A DNA stretch of 64,000 bases from contig NZ_JAUSUX010000004.1 of assembly GCF_030813795.1 (NCBI RefSeq), positions 62,001-126,000 of the forward strand, written 5' to 3'. Positions 16,216 through 23,429 of this stretch are shown one piece after another (the first letter of the stretch is position 1; each line of letters starts with the position of its first letter). This DNA comes from Desulfofundulus luciae. Lineage in GTDB: Bacteria; Bacillota; Desulfotomaculia; Desulfotomaculales; Desulfovirgulaceae. The translations under genes were made by a program, and so were the position numbers. The notes beneath the pieces were generated by a model. The model was not told where the DNA came from, made no database searches, and was given only the letters and a program-made list of their open reading frames with translations.

Positions 16216-17073
16216 TTAAGTTATTTTTTGTCTTTCCGATAGGTACCTTTCCAGGGCGTCTGCCCACGGCGGGAGCAGGTAACCGATGGTTTCCTTCAAG
16301 GGGAACGGGTCCAGCACCGAATAGAGCGGTCTCTGGGCCGGGCGGGGAAACTCCGCCGTGGAGCAGGGAGCCAGTTCCACCTCCAGGCCGGCCAGTTTGA
16401 ATATTACCGCCGCAAATTCGTACCAGGTGGTGCTGCCGCTGTTGGTGACGTGGTAGGTACCGTACCGGTCGCTTTCCACCAGGTCCGCAATGGCCCGGGC
16501 CAGATCTACCGTATAGGTGGGGCAGCCCCGCTGGTCGTTGACCACCCGGGCAGCGCTCCTTTCCCGGCCGATCCGGAGCATGGTCTCCACGAAGTTCCTG
16601 CCCCCGGGGCCGAAGAGCCAACTGGTGCGCACGATGAAGTGGCGGCCGCCGGCCTCCGCCACCGCCCGCTCGCCCCAGAGCTTGCTTTTACCGTAAACGT
16701 TCAGGGGATTCGGGGGGTCGTATACACCGTAGGGTTCGCCCTTTTCGCCGTCAAAAATGTAGTCGGTGCTCACATGCACCAGCACGGCATCCACTTCCCG
16801 GCAGGCCAGGGCGAGATTTTTAGGCCCCAGGCCGTTGACCAGGTATGTCTGCTCGTGGTTGACTTCCGCGCCGTCCACGTCGGTGCAGGCGGCGCAGTTG
16901 ACCACCACCCGGGGCCGCAGCCGCCACAGGGCGGACCGCACCGCCGCCGGATCGGTGATGTCCAGTTCCCGGCGGGAAAGGGACAGCACTTCTTCCCCGC
17001 GCCGCCCGAACTCCGCGGTCACCGCCCGGCCCAGCATGCCGGCGGCGCCGGTGACCAGCACCCGCCTAACCAT
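16216..17073 (-). CDS. rfbD: dTDP-4-dehydrorhamnose reductase
   Basis: RmlD carries out the last step to dTDP-L-rhamnose. The 285-residue protein has VLVTGAAGMLGRAV for NAD(P)H binding, HVSTDYIFDG, the YGKSKLWGE catalytic Tyr-Lys and TYHVTNSGSTTWYEFA near the C-terminus, all typical of the RmlD family. Its start overlaps the rfbC end by 8 bases, so translation is coupled, and rfbB follows after 17 bases. Confidence 0.95.
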   Translation of the reverse strand: MVRRVLVTGAAGMLGRAVTAEFGRRGEEVLSLSRRELDITDPAAVRSALWRLRPRVVVNCAACTDVDGAEVNHEQTYLVNGLGPKNLALACREVDAVLVHVSTDYIFDGEKGEPYGVYDPPNPLNVYGKSKLWGERAVAEAGGRHFIVRTSWLFGPGGRNFVETMLRIGRERSAARVVNDQRGCPTYTVDLARAIADLVESDRYGTYHVTNSGSTTWYEFAAVIFKLAGLEVELAPCSTAEFPRPAQRPLYSVLDPFPLKETIGYLLPPWADALERYLSERQKIT

Positions 17074-17527
17074 GCCGCACCTCCCAGGAATAGGGAATGG
17101 AGGGGTCGTTGTAGGGCAGCCGGTATTCGTCGGGCTTTTCGTAGTTGTACAGTTCCGTGGGGAAGTTGACGATTAAGGCCGTCCGGTTGCCCTCGGCGGT
17201 AAAACCGTGATAAACCCCCGGCGGGATTTTCAAAAGGCAGGGGTTGAGGTAGCCCAGGTGGAACACGTTGACCATCCCTTTTGTGGGACTGTCCTCCCGC
17301 TGGTCGTAGAGTACCACTTTGGCCATGCCCCCCACACAGACAAAGTGGTCCCACTGGATTTTGTGGTAGTGCCAGGCCTTGATCACCCCCGGGTAGCAGG
17401 CGGTGATGTAGGCCTGGCCGAACTTCATGAACTCCGGCCAGTCGGAGCGCAGCATCTCCATCAAAAAGCCGCGCTCATCGGGGATCAGGCGCAGCTTCTT
17501 TACCTGCACGCCTTCGATTAACTCCAT
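17066..17527 (-). CDS. rfbC: dTDP-4-dehydrorhamnose 3,5-epimerase family protein
   Basis: A 153-residue cupin. KAWHYHKIQWDHFVCVGGMA carries the His pair of the RmlC core, and KIPPGVYHGFTAEGNRTALI is the second barrel half. It is shorter than classical RmlC (about 180 residues) and lacks the N-terminal extension, like other short-form epimerase-family members. Placement between rfbA and rfbD supports the epimerase role in making dTDP-rhamnose. Its ATG follows an AGGAGG-like site, and its stop overlaps rfbD. Confidence 0.88.
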   Translation of the reverse strand: MELIEGVQVKKLRLIPDERGFLMEMLRSDWPEFMKFGQAYITACYPGVIKAWHYHKIQWDHFVCVGGMAKVVLYDQREDSPTKGMVNVFHLGYLNPCLLKIPPGVYHGFTAEGNRTALIVNFPTELYNYEKPDEYRLPYNDPSIPYSWEVRHG

Positions 17528-17543
17528 AAAAACCCTCCTAACA

Positions 17544-18611
17544 TCAAATTACCACTTCCGCGTCGTCGCCCACGAAAAGACGCAGGGCCCGGCGGCGGCC
17601 ACCGGCCCGGACCACGCGGGTATTGCTCCCGATAAGGCTGTCCTCGATGTGCTCCACGTCCACCAGGCGGCAGTTCTCCAGCACTACCGCATGTTCCAGG
17701 GAAACACGCTCCAGATGGCTGCCGCCGGCAATGGCGGTGTAGGGGCCTACAAAAGAGTCAATAATCGTAACTCCACTGCCGATGACCACCGGCCCCCGGA
17801 TGACACTGTTCACCACCCGGCTGTCCTCCCCTATTTCCACCCGGCCCACCACCTGGCTTTTGCCGTCCACCTCTCCCCGGACGTCCCGCCGGGCGAACTC
17901 GTCCAGCACCACCCGGTTGGCCTCCAAAATGTCGTCCTTTTTACCGGTGTCCAGCCACCAGCCCTCCAGGATGCGGGCTTCCACCGGGCAGCCCATATGG
18001 ATGAGTTCCTGGATGGCATCGGTGATCTCCAGCTCCCCCCGCCAGGAGGGTTTTATGCGCCCGACGGCTTCGTGAATGGCCGGCCGGAAGAGATAAACCC
18101 CCACCAGGGCCAGGTCGCTGGGCGGCTCCTTAGGCTTTTCAATTAACTGGACAACGTGGTTCCGGCCATTCAGCACGGCCACGCCAAAGGCCCGGGGATC
18201 TTTTACCTTTTTGAGCAGGATGAAGGCGCCGGCTTCGCCGGCGGCAAAGTCCCGCACGAAGGCCTCGACGCCGCCCTGGATGAGGTTATCTCCCAAAAAC
18301 ATCAAAAAGGGCGACTCTCCCAGGAATTCCCGGGCCGTCTTCACGGCATGGGCCAGCCCGGCGGGAGTCTCCTGCAGTATGTAGGTGATCTTTATTCCCC
18401 AGCGGGAGCCGTCCCCTACGGCGTCTTTCACGTTTTCGCCCGTTTCCGGTGAAATGATTACCCCCACATCATCTATCCCCGCCGCTGCGATTTGCTCCAG
18501 CACGTAAAAGATAATGGGCTTGTTGGCGACCGGGATCAATTGCTTGGCCGTGGTGTAGGTAAGAGGCCGCAGGCGCGTTCCCTTCCCGCCGGCCAGTACC
18601 AGAGCTTTCAA
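17544..18611 (-). CDS. rfbA: glucose-1-phosphate thymidylyltransferase, long form
   Basis: This protein makes dTDP-glucose from dTTP and glucose-1-phosphate. The N-terminal nucleotidyltransferase domain has [51 protein letters not shown] and [16 protein letters not shown]. Residues from about 245 onward form a left-handed beta-helix with repeated V-G-V-I patterns, as in the long bacterial/archaeal RmlA forms and in some acetyltransferase fusions. Its 355 residues exceed the usual 290 of RfbA. It begins the minus-strand rhamnose operon. Confidence 0.92.
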   Translation of the reverse strand: MKALVLAGGKGTRLRPLTYTTAKQLIPVANKPIIFYVLEQIAAAGIDDVGVIISPETGENVKDAVGDGSRWGIKITYILQETPAGLAHAVKTAREFLGESPFLMFLGDNLIQGGVEAFVRDFAAGEAGAFILLKKVKDPRAFGVAVLNGRNHVVQLIEKPKEPPSDLALVGVYLFRPAIHEAVGRIKPSWRGELEITDAIQELIHMGCPVEARILEGWWLDTGKKDDILEANRVVLDEFARRDVRGEVDGKSQVVGRVEIGEDSRVVNSVIRGPVVIGSGVTIIDSFVGPYTAIAGGSHLERVSLEHAVVLENCRLVDVEHIEDSLIGSNTRVVRAGGRRRALRLFVGDDAEVVI

Positions 18612-18884
18612 ACTGCTCCTCCCCCTTCAGAACACCGTAAACAAAGTTATTAGCGGCATCCCCCGGGCACGGGTGCCGCGCGTCCCGCGGCAGCAACGCC
18701 GGGTCCGCCACCGGCCGGGCGATGCGCGGGCCGGGATTGTTCCAGATGGTTTCCATATGGATGCAGTGGTTCGTTTTTCCTTTCATAAGAACAATTATAC
18801 CATGGTAGCAGGGGTATTTTCCATGCTTTCATTCGACCTCGATTTTTCGGGCAAATCATAGGCAGAGTAACCGCAAAAGAAAAC
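18612..18884. other. non-coding stretch upstream of rfbA
   Basis: No convincing gene is seen here. A TATAAT box in minus orientation (18794-18799) is the likely -10 of the rfbA transcript, with no good -35 and about 180 bases of GC-rich leader before the start codon. An open frame overlaps this leader and rfbA but has no family features and a shifted reading frame, so it is not called. Confidence 0.4.
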
Positions 18885-19015
18885 GCCGGCAGCTCTACAC
18901 CTGCCGGGTCTGTCAGCTTTCAGTGTTCGACTTATTGTTCTTCCGTGTCGCCTCGTTATGGCTCGCAAGTCGTCCACCAGGCTTTCGGGACAGCGGCCTG
19001 TGTTTTTTTACTTGA
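18885..19015 (-). pseudogene. degenerate 3' remnant of an Rpn-family gene
   Basis: This segment aligns by eye with the 3' end and terminator of the rpn gene at 22378-23262. The terminator palindrome CCGGCAG...CTGCCGG, the TTCGACTTATTGTTCTTCCG stretch around the stop, and the block GGACAGCGGCCTGTGTTTTT are shared. About 100 bases between these blocks are missing, and the rest of the gene is absent. It is therefore a deleted copy, not a functional gene. Confidence 0.75.
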
Positions 19016-19098
19016 CCGCCACCGCGCAAATGAACCCGCCGTCAGTGCGCCCGGCTTTGACGGCGGCGGCTTCCAGTACGAACTTCACCTGTTTCTTT

Positions 19099-19890
19099 TT
19101 AACGAGTGAACTTCCCCAGAAGCACCTGCAGGAACCCCTTCCTGCCGGTTCGCACCTTCCCGGCCGCCTCCATGGGAATGGCCTCCCCGTCCAGCACCCG
19201 CCGGGAGTTGTCCACCAGTTTTCGGGCTGCATCAATCCCCAGCCGGCGTTCCACTTCCGCAAGGGCCGGGGAAAGCACGGGGGCGCGCCCGGTGGAGGAA
19301 TGGGCATCGGAAGCCACAAGGTGAGCCAGGCCGCGCTCCAGAAAATAAAAGGACATCCTGACCGCTTCCCGCCCGAACATCCCGGTCAGGCTGCCCGCGG
19401 TAACCTGGGCCGGCACACCCCGGGAAACCAGGGCCTGCAGCAGGTCCGGGCGACGGCAGAAAGATGCGTTCCTCTCCGGGTGGGCAATGATGGGCGTAAC
19501 CCCCTGGAGCTGCAGTTCGTAGAGCACCCGCTCCGTATAAGGAGGCACAAAAGCGGCCGGCAGTTCCACCAGCAAATAGCGACCCCCGTTGTTTAAGGTC
19601 AGCAGTTCCCCCCGGGCCAGGCGTTCCGGCAGGTCCGGTTCCAGGCGGTACTCGGCGCCCGGCAGTATTTTCAGGGGAATCTGGTATTTATCCAAGTGGT
19701 TGTTCAGCTGCTCTACGGCACTGAGAATCGTCTTCCGGCCCGTGCGGTATTCACCTTCGGTGACGTGGGGCGTGGCCACCAGGGAAACAATCCCGTCCTC
19801 CACCGCCAGCCAGGCCATGGACAAAGCCTCGCCCAGATCCGGTGCACCGTCGTCAAGGCCGGGAAGAATATGCGCGTGCATGTCAATCAT
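19099..19890 (-). CDS. CpsB/YwqE-type PHP tyrosine-protein phosphatase
   Basis: A 263-residue PHP-domain metal-dependent phosphatase. Metal ligands are visible in [35 protein letters not shown] and LVASDAHS. CpsB/YwqE enzymes dephosphorylate bacterial tyrosine kinases that control capsule or exopolysaccharide chain length; the partner kinase is not in the window. Its start overlaps the end of the galE fragment by four bases (ATGA), so the original order was galE then this gene. The C-terminal 30 residues are basic. Confidence 0.92.
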   Translation of the reverse strand: MIDMHAHILPGLDDGAPDLGEALSMAWLAVEDGIVSLVATPHVTEGEYRTGRKTILSAVEQLNNHLDKYQIPLKILPGAEYRLEPDLPERLARGELLTLNNGGRYLLVELPAAFVPPYTERVLYELQLQGVTPIIAHPERNASFCRRPDLLQALVSRGVPAQVTAGSLTGMFGREAVRMSFYFLERGLAHLVASDAHSSTGRAPVLSPALAEVERRLGIDAARKLVDNSRRVLDGEAIPMEAAGKVRTGRKGFLQVLLGKFTR

Positions 19891-20518
19891 GAAAACCTAC
19901 CTCCAGCAATGGACAAACAACAGGTCCCGTCTCCATAGCCCCCCGGGTGCCGCCGGTGCCACTCCCAGGCCGTGCGGATGATGGTTTCCAGGTCGCCGCA
20001 GCGGGGCCACCAGCCCAGCTCTTCCCTGATACGCCGGGAGGAAGCCACCAGCACTGCCGGGTCCCCCGGCCGCCGGTCCCCTTCCACCACCGGGAAATCG
20101 CGGCCGGTAACGCGGCGGGCGACCTCCACCACCTCGCGAACCGAGTAGCCCCGCTCGATACCCAAATTGTACACACCCGGAGGAAGCCCGCCCTCCAGAG
20201 CCCGCAGCGCCAGCACATGGGCCGCCGCCAGGTCAGTGACGTGGATGTAGTCCCGCACGCAGGTCCCGTCCGGCGTGGGATAACCGGTGCCGAAAATGGT
20301 TACTTTCGGGCGCAGCCCCAGGGCCGCCTGCAGCACCAGGGGAATGAGGTGGGTTTCGGGCTGGTGGTCCTCGCCCAGTTCGCCCTCCGGGTCGGCTCCG
20401 GCGGCGTTAAAGTACCGCAGGATGATGTACTTTAAACCGTAGGCAACGCCGTACCAGCGCAGCGCTTCCTCAAAGGCCAGCTTGGTGGCCCCGTAGGGGT
20501 TGGTGGGCACCGGGCTGA
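19887..20518 (-). pseudogene. galE: UDP-glucose 4-epimerase, 5' part lost at IS
   Basis: About 207 C-terminal residues of GalE remain, beginning near [19 protein letters not shown], which holds the catalytic Tyr and Lys. They continue through [17 protein letters not shown] and [16 protein letters not shown]. The NAD-binding half with GxxGxxG, about 115 residues, is absent: the frame runs straight into the IS3 end at about 20519. The missing part is not found beyond the other IS end, so a deletion accompanied or followed insertion. A GTG could start translation of the remnant, but the product could not bind NAD normally. Confidence 0.9.
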
Positions 20519-20585
20519 CCCCCTAAGATTGGACAATTAGACTTTCGATCTTACGATTTTAAAGAATTTCATTCCCAGGCGGCGG

Positions 20586-20716
20586 CCTTGACGGCCACCC
20601 CGCACGTGGTCCGTTGAAACCACCGACGGGGCGGCTCCGGGGAACATGCTATGGACAAGAAGCCACGCCCCGTCGGCTATCCATTGTACCACGTGCGGGG
20701 TCCCCGGCCGTCAAGG
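20586..20716. repeat. large nested palindrome inside IS3 element
   Basis: Three pairs of arms nest around one centre. CCTTGACGGCC (20586) pairs with GGCCGTCAAGG (20706); ACCCCGCACGTGGT (20597) with ACCACGTGCGGGGT (20688); CCGACGGGGCG (20623) with CGCCCCGTCGG (20666). The structure spans 131 bases and would fold into a long hairpin or cruciform. It sits between orfB and the left terminal repeat, where IS3 elements normally have little DNA. It may be a second small element nested in the IS, or a strong bidirectional transcription barrier. Confidence 0.85.
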
Positions 20717-20772
20717 CTACCCTGCGGCGCCGCCCGGAAAACCCTCAAGGGCTCACCAGGGAACATGCATTA

Positions 20773-21654
20773 TTATAGCTTAACCGGCTTTAGTTGCAGT
20801 TGATTTTTCTTCAAAAGCTGGTAACATTCCGCCGGCGCCAAATAGTGCGTAGCTGAGTTAATACGAACGGTGTTATAAAACCGGATGAACTTGGCCACCG
20901 TCTCGTACGCTTCTGCGTAACTGGAGAATTCGTGGCGGGACAGACATTCTTCCTCTAAAATCGAATGAAAGGCCTCAATGTGTGCATTTAGATTCGGCGT
21001 TTTAAAGGGTATTCTTTCATGTTCAAGATTCAGCTCCAGGCATGTCTCCTCAAAGAGATTGCTAATGAACTGTGGTCCATTATCAGACCGGATTACCGGC
21101 TTCCCTTCCACCGCAAGTAACTGCCGCTTGAAAAGTGCCCTTCTGAGGGTAATAACGGCATCCTTAGCTTCACAGGAGAGTCCAATATGGTAATCCACAA
21201 TACAGCGGTCGTAAACATCAATTATGGGCATGATGAAGAAAAAACGGTCTTCTCCGGCAATATAACCGTATTTTACGTCTACCTCCCACAGTTGGTTGGA
21301 AGCAGTAACCAACCGGTTTCGGGCTAATTTTCTCGCATGTTTCCTTTTGATTTTTCTTTGGGGCCGTAAAACCTCCAATTCTTTACAGAGGCGGTAAACC
21401 TTTTTCTTATTGATTATCAGGTTGAACTTTTTCCGCAAGCAGTAGGTTAGTTTTAAATACCCGTAGGTGAAACCTTCGCCGGCAACAAGCTCGCAAATCC
21501 ATTCCTTTACCTGTTCGTTGCTAATAATTGTGTTATCCTTCGTCAGAGTATAACGGGATCCGGGGCGTCCACCAGTACAGGCCCGGTTTTTCGGTTGGGA
21601 ATACCGGTGCAAACTGTAGTAATAGGTGGAACGGCTAATCCCAATAATTCTCAA
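20773..21654 (-). CDS. IS3-family transposase OrfB
   Basis: The catalytic half of the transposase, with an HTH_21-type N-terminus and an rve integrase core. The DDE residues are visible in LWEVDVKYGYI, VIRSDNGPQFIS and NAHIEAFHSILEEE. The domain looks intact, 293 residues from a TTG. In the -1 frame after the A8 run at 21728-21735 the sequence reads directly into this frame, so the natural product is an OrfAB fusion covering 20773-22028. Activity is therefore possible; the flanking deletions suggest it has moved or rearranged here. Confidence 0.93.
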   Translation of the reverse strand: MRIIGISRSTYYYSLHRYSQPKNRACTGGRPGSRYTLTKDNTIISNEQVKEWICELVAGEGFTYGYLKLTYCLRKKFNLIINKKKVYRLCKELEVLRPQRKIKRKHARKLARNRLVTASNQLWEVDVKYGYIAGEDRFFFIMPIIDVYDRCIVDYHIGLSCEAKDAVITLRRALFKRQLLAVEGKPVIRSDNGPQFISNLFEETCLELNLEHERIPFKTPNLNAHIEAFHSILEEECLSRHEFSSYAEAYETVAKFIRFYNTVRINSATHYLAPAECYQLLKKNQLQLKPVKL

Positions 21655-21701
21655 TACAATAGATGCTTTATAGCCCAGAGAAATCCACTTTCTGGCAACC
21701 T

Positions 21702-22028
21702 CTATTTTATCGGCAAGTGTGGGTTGGTTTTTTTTAGTAGGTCACGGAGAATGGCAATTTCCAGGTCTTTTTCACCCAACAATTTCTTAAGCTTTTCATT
21801 TTCTTGCACCACTGTTTTATATTCTCTGGAAGAATAGGAGGTTTCCCGTATGTCTTTTTGTTCTTTTACCGGATGAAATGTCCCATACTTTTTATAGTTT
21901 CTTACCCAGCGACCGACGAGGGTGGGACAAATTTCATGCCTGCGGGCTACAATAGAGGCGTTTCCCGTTTCTAAGGCTTCTTTGACAACCTGCATTTTCA
22001 GCTCTGGCGAGTATTTGTTTCTAGGCAT
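21702..22028 (-). CDS. IS3-family transposase OrfA
   Basis: A 108-residue DNA-binding subunit with a helix-turn-helix (SPELKMQVVKEALETGNA, then ICPTLVGRWVRNYKKYG) and a C-terminal leucine-zipper stretch (VVQENEKLKKLLGEKDLEI). It ends shortly after an A8 run where ribosomes can slip by -1 into orfB. Its ATG lies about 60 bases inside the right terminal repeat, as in other IS3 elements. Confidence 0.93.
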   Translation of the reverse strand: MPRNKYSPELKMQVVKEALETGNASIVARRHEICPTLVGRWVRNYKKYGTFHPVKEQKDIRETSYSSREYKTVVQENEKLKKLLGEKDLEIAILRDLLKKTNPHLPIK

Positions 22029-22099
22029 CTGAGATTAACCCCCTTACCAATAATGTTACGGATTTAGGTCGAACTGTCCAATATGGTTAGGGGGCTAAA

Positions 22100-22310
22100 A
22101 AGAGTTAGGTCAGTAAACGAGATATCCGGCTTATCCTTATATTTAGACCGTGCTTGTCCTGGTATTTCAAGCATCCTTTGTCCTGTTCGAGCTGTAACTC
22201 TTCTATGGCGTTAACATTCGGTACTGGAACGAAGATGTTCCGGCGAATGTAGCGACCAGCCCTTCGACCAGGCCCTTTTCATGGGCTGCTCCGGGGTTGC
22301 AAAACCGCAC
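22100..22310 (-). pseudogene. fossil fragment of IS21-type transposase istA
   Basis: Read on the minus strand in two frames, the fragment gives RFCNPGAAHEKGLVEGLV and then, after a frame change, YIRRNIFVPVPNVNAIEEL. These correspond to the IstA segment CNPGxxxEKGxVEx and YxRRNxFVPVPxxN that ends the catalytic core. Frame changes and missing ends show it is dead. It lies directly beyond the right end of the IS3 element and up to the terminator of rpn, showing an older transposon in the same spot. Confidence 0.7.
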
Positions 22311-22323
22311 CTTTTCCACATAA

Positions 22324-22354
22324 ATAAAAACACCGGCAGCTCTACACCTGCCGG
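22324..22354 (-). terminator. terminator of rpn
   Basis: CCGGCAG and CTGCCGG (22333-22339, 22348-22354) form a 7-bp stem with an 8-base loop; on the minus strand it is followed by T-rich sequence. The same hairpin survives in the remnant copy at 18885, so it moves together with the gene. Confidence 0.75.
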
Positions 22355-22377
22355 GTCTGACCGCTTTCTGTGTTCGA

Positions 22378-22653
22378 CTAATTGTTCTTCCGCACCGCCT
22401 CGTTAAGAGCCTGCATGAATTCATCAATCGTTTTCGCTTTCACCGCCCTGCGGTGCAGCATTTTCAACGTATCAATGTCCCGTATGGCCCGCAGGCTGTT
22501 CACCAGGCCCTCAGGGCAGCGGCCTATATTTTCCTCCAGGGCATCCAGTATGGTATCTTGTATTCCTTGCTGTATTCCTTGCTGTATTCCTTGCTGTATC
22601 CCCTGATCAATCCACTTTTCCCGAATACCGTCAAACAGCGGGGAGGTCTCCAT
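22378..22653 (-). CDS. candidate intragenic RpnS-like product
   Basis: Within rpn and in the same frame, GAGGTG (22660-22665) lies exactly six bases before the ATG of METSPLFDGIREK at 22653. Initiation there would give a 91-residue protein made of the QGIQ repeats and the helical C-terminal domain without the nuclease. In E. coli, RpnS proteins made this way bind and block full-length Rpn. The sequence supports the start signal; the inhibitory role is inferred from that family precedent. Confidence 0.5.
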   Translation of the reverse strand: METSPLFDGIREKWIDQGIQQGIQQGIQQGIQDTILDALEENIGRCPEGLVNSLRAIRDIDTLKMLHRRAVKAKTIDEFMQALNEAVRKNN

Positions 22654-23262
22654 CTTGCTCACCTCGATCATTTTTAAAATCACTTCCCTGGTAAACCGGA
22701 GTGACGAAAATACTGCCAGCCCAAGATATAAATCCGCCTGCCATTCAACGGGGGCTTCTGCAATCCGTTCTACGCACCGGGCCAGTATTTCTTCGGCAGG
22801 ATATTCATACCGCATTAACGGTACCAGCGGTATAATCCCCACCGGAGCATGATGCAGCAAGTGCTCCCCGGGCAAATCTGCCAGGTTGATAGTCCGGAAA
22901 TTAAACGTCACCACAGTGAGGCCCAGGCAGTCAAAAGAGTACCTCTCCTCCTGAAGCCGGCCCGTAAGGTTAAGCACCACCGGGTAGACCGGTTTTTTGA
23001 ACTCCCGGTGCTGCATCGCCGTATATTCCAGCAACCGCCGGGGCATTTCCCGCTCGGCTTTAGTCTGTACTTCAAGGAGCATCAGATATTCATAGCCATT
23101 TTCCATAACTTTAAGCAGTATATCCGATTCCCGCTCCACGGCCACTGCTTCTTTTTCCATGCGTTCAACCTTTTCCACGGGCATACCGCGCACCAGTTGT
23201 ACTAAGTGGGCCGGATAACGTTCCGCCAGTGCTTTGATAACCAGATCAAACTCCCGGGCCAT
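22378..23262 (-). CDS. Rpn-family recombination-promoting nuclease / putative transposase
   Basis: A 294-residue PD-(D/E)XK protein of the Rpn/YhgA-like type. The nuclease core is seen in ERESDILLKVMENG (Asp) and YEYLMLLEVQTKAERE (Glu-x-Gln), followed by RRLLEYTAMQHREF. The C-terminal part carries four tandem QGIQ units (residues about 224-239) and a helical tail. The ATG at 23262 has GAGG six bases upstream; an upstream TTG is less likely. Rpn proteins are DNA endonucleases linked to recombination and, in E. coli, to phage defence with an inhibitor encoded inside the gene. A deleted copy lies at 18885. Confidence 0.88.
   Translation of the reverse strand: MAREFDLVIKALAERYPAHLVQLVRGMPVEKVERMEKEAVAVERESDILLKVMENGYEYLMLLEVQTKAEREMPRRLLEYTAMQHREFKKPVYPVVLNLTGRLQEERYSFDCLGLTVVTFNFRTINLADLPGEHLLHHAPVGIIPLVPLMRYEYPAEEILARCVERIAEAPVEWQADLYLGLAVFSSLRFTREVILKMIEVSKMETSPLFDGIREKWIDQGIQQGIQQGIQQGIQDTILDALEENIGRCPEGLVNSLRAIRDIDTLKMLHRRAVKAKTIDEFMQALNEAVRKNN
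22555..22600. repeat. 12-bp in-frame tandem repeats in rpn
   Basis: TATTCCTTGCTG is repeated three times exactly from 22561 to 22596, with decayed units on either side, encoding the QGIQ array on the minus strand. As the unit is a multiple of three, slippage changes protein length without breaking the frame, a common source of variation in this family. Confidence 0.9.
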
Positions 23263-23320
23263 ACCAAACCTCAACTTTCTGCCGGTTCTGGCTTTAGTTT
23301 ACACTATCTCCGAATCTTTT

Positions 23321-23429
23321 TCAATATGAGTTCAGTTCCTCCCATATGATGTTCCGGGCTTCTTCCAGGGTGTTGGCGGCAAATAGCCGCTCCAATACAC
23401 GGTCCAAAACCACAAACCCAAAAGCTTTC
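23321..23429 (-). pseudogene. short unidentified C-terminal coding remnant
   Basis: A frame open into the end of murJ reads VVLDRVLERLFAANTLEEAR and then NIIWEELNSY before a stop at 23321-23323. It has coding character but no start and is not in the murJ frame. It may be the 3' end of a gene whose remainder was deleted when rpn and neighbouring elements arrived. I do not recognise the family. Confidence 0.3.

Larger units (their letters stand above)
20519..22097 (-). mobile_element. IS3-family insertion sequence
   Basis: An element of about 1.58 kb with imperfect terminal inverted repeats. Read inward, the left end has CCCCCTAAG then ATTGGACAATTAGAC, and the right end has CCCCCTAACCAT then ATTGGACAGTTCGAC. 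It carries orfA and orfB joined by an A8 slippery run (21728-21735) suited to -1 frameshifting, the usual IS3 strategy. About 250 bases lie between the orfB stop and the left end, unusually long because of a large palindrome. No target duplication can be read because the flanks no longer match. Confidence 0.88.

Noticed and set aside
18469-18786. A 105-codon frame overlapping the rfbA start
   Set aside because: It reads rfbA in another frame over half its length and translates the GC-rich leader; no protein features.
19887-20510. A complete but short GalE
   Set aside because: The NAD-binding half is missing and the sequence meets an IS end, so it is a truncated gene.
22555-22600. CRISPR-like repeats
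   Set aside because: The 12-bp units are contiguous, without spacers, and encode QGIQ in frame; no CRISPR array or cas gene was seen in the window.
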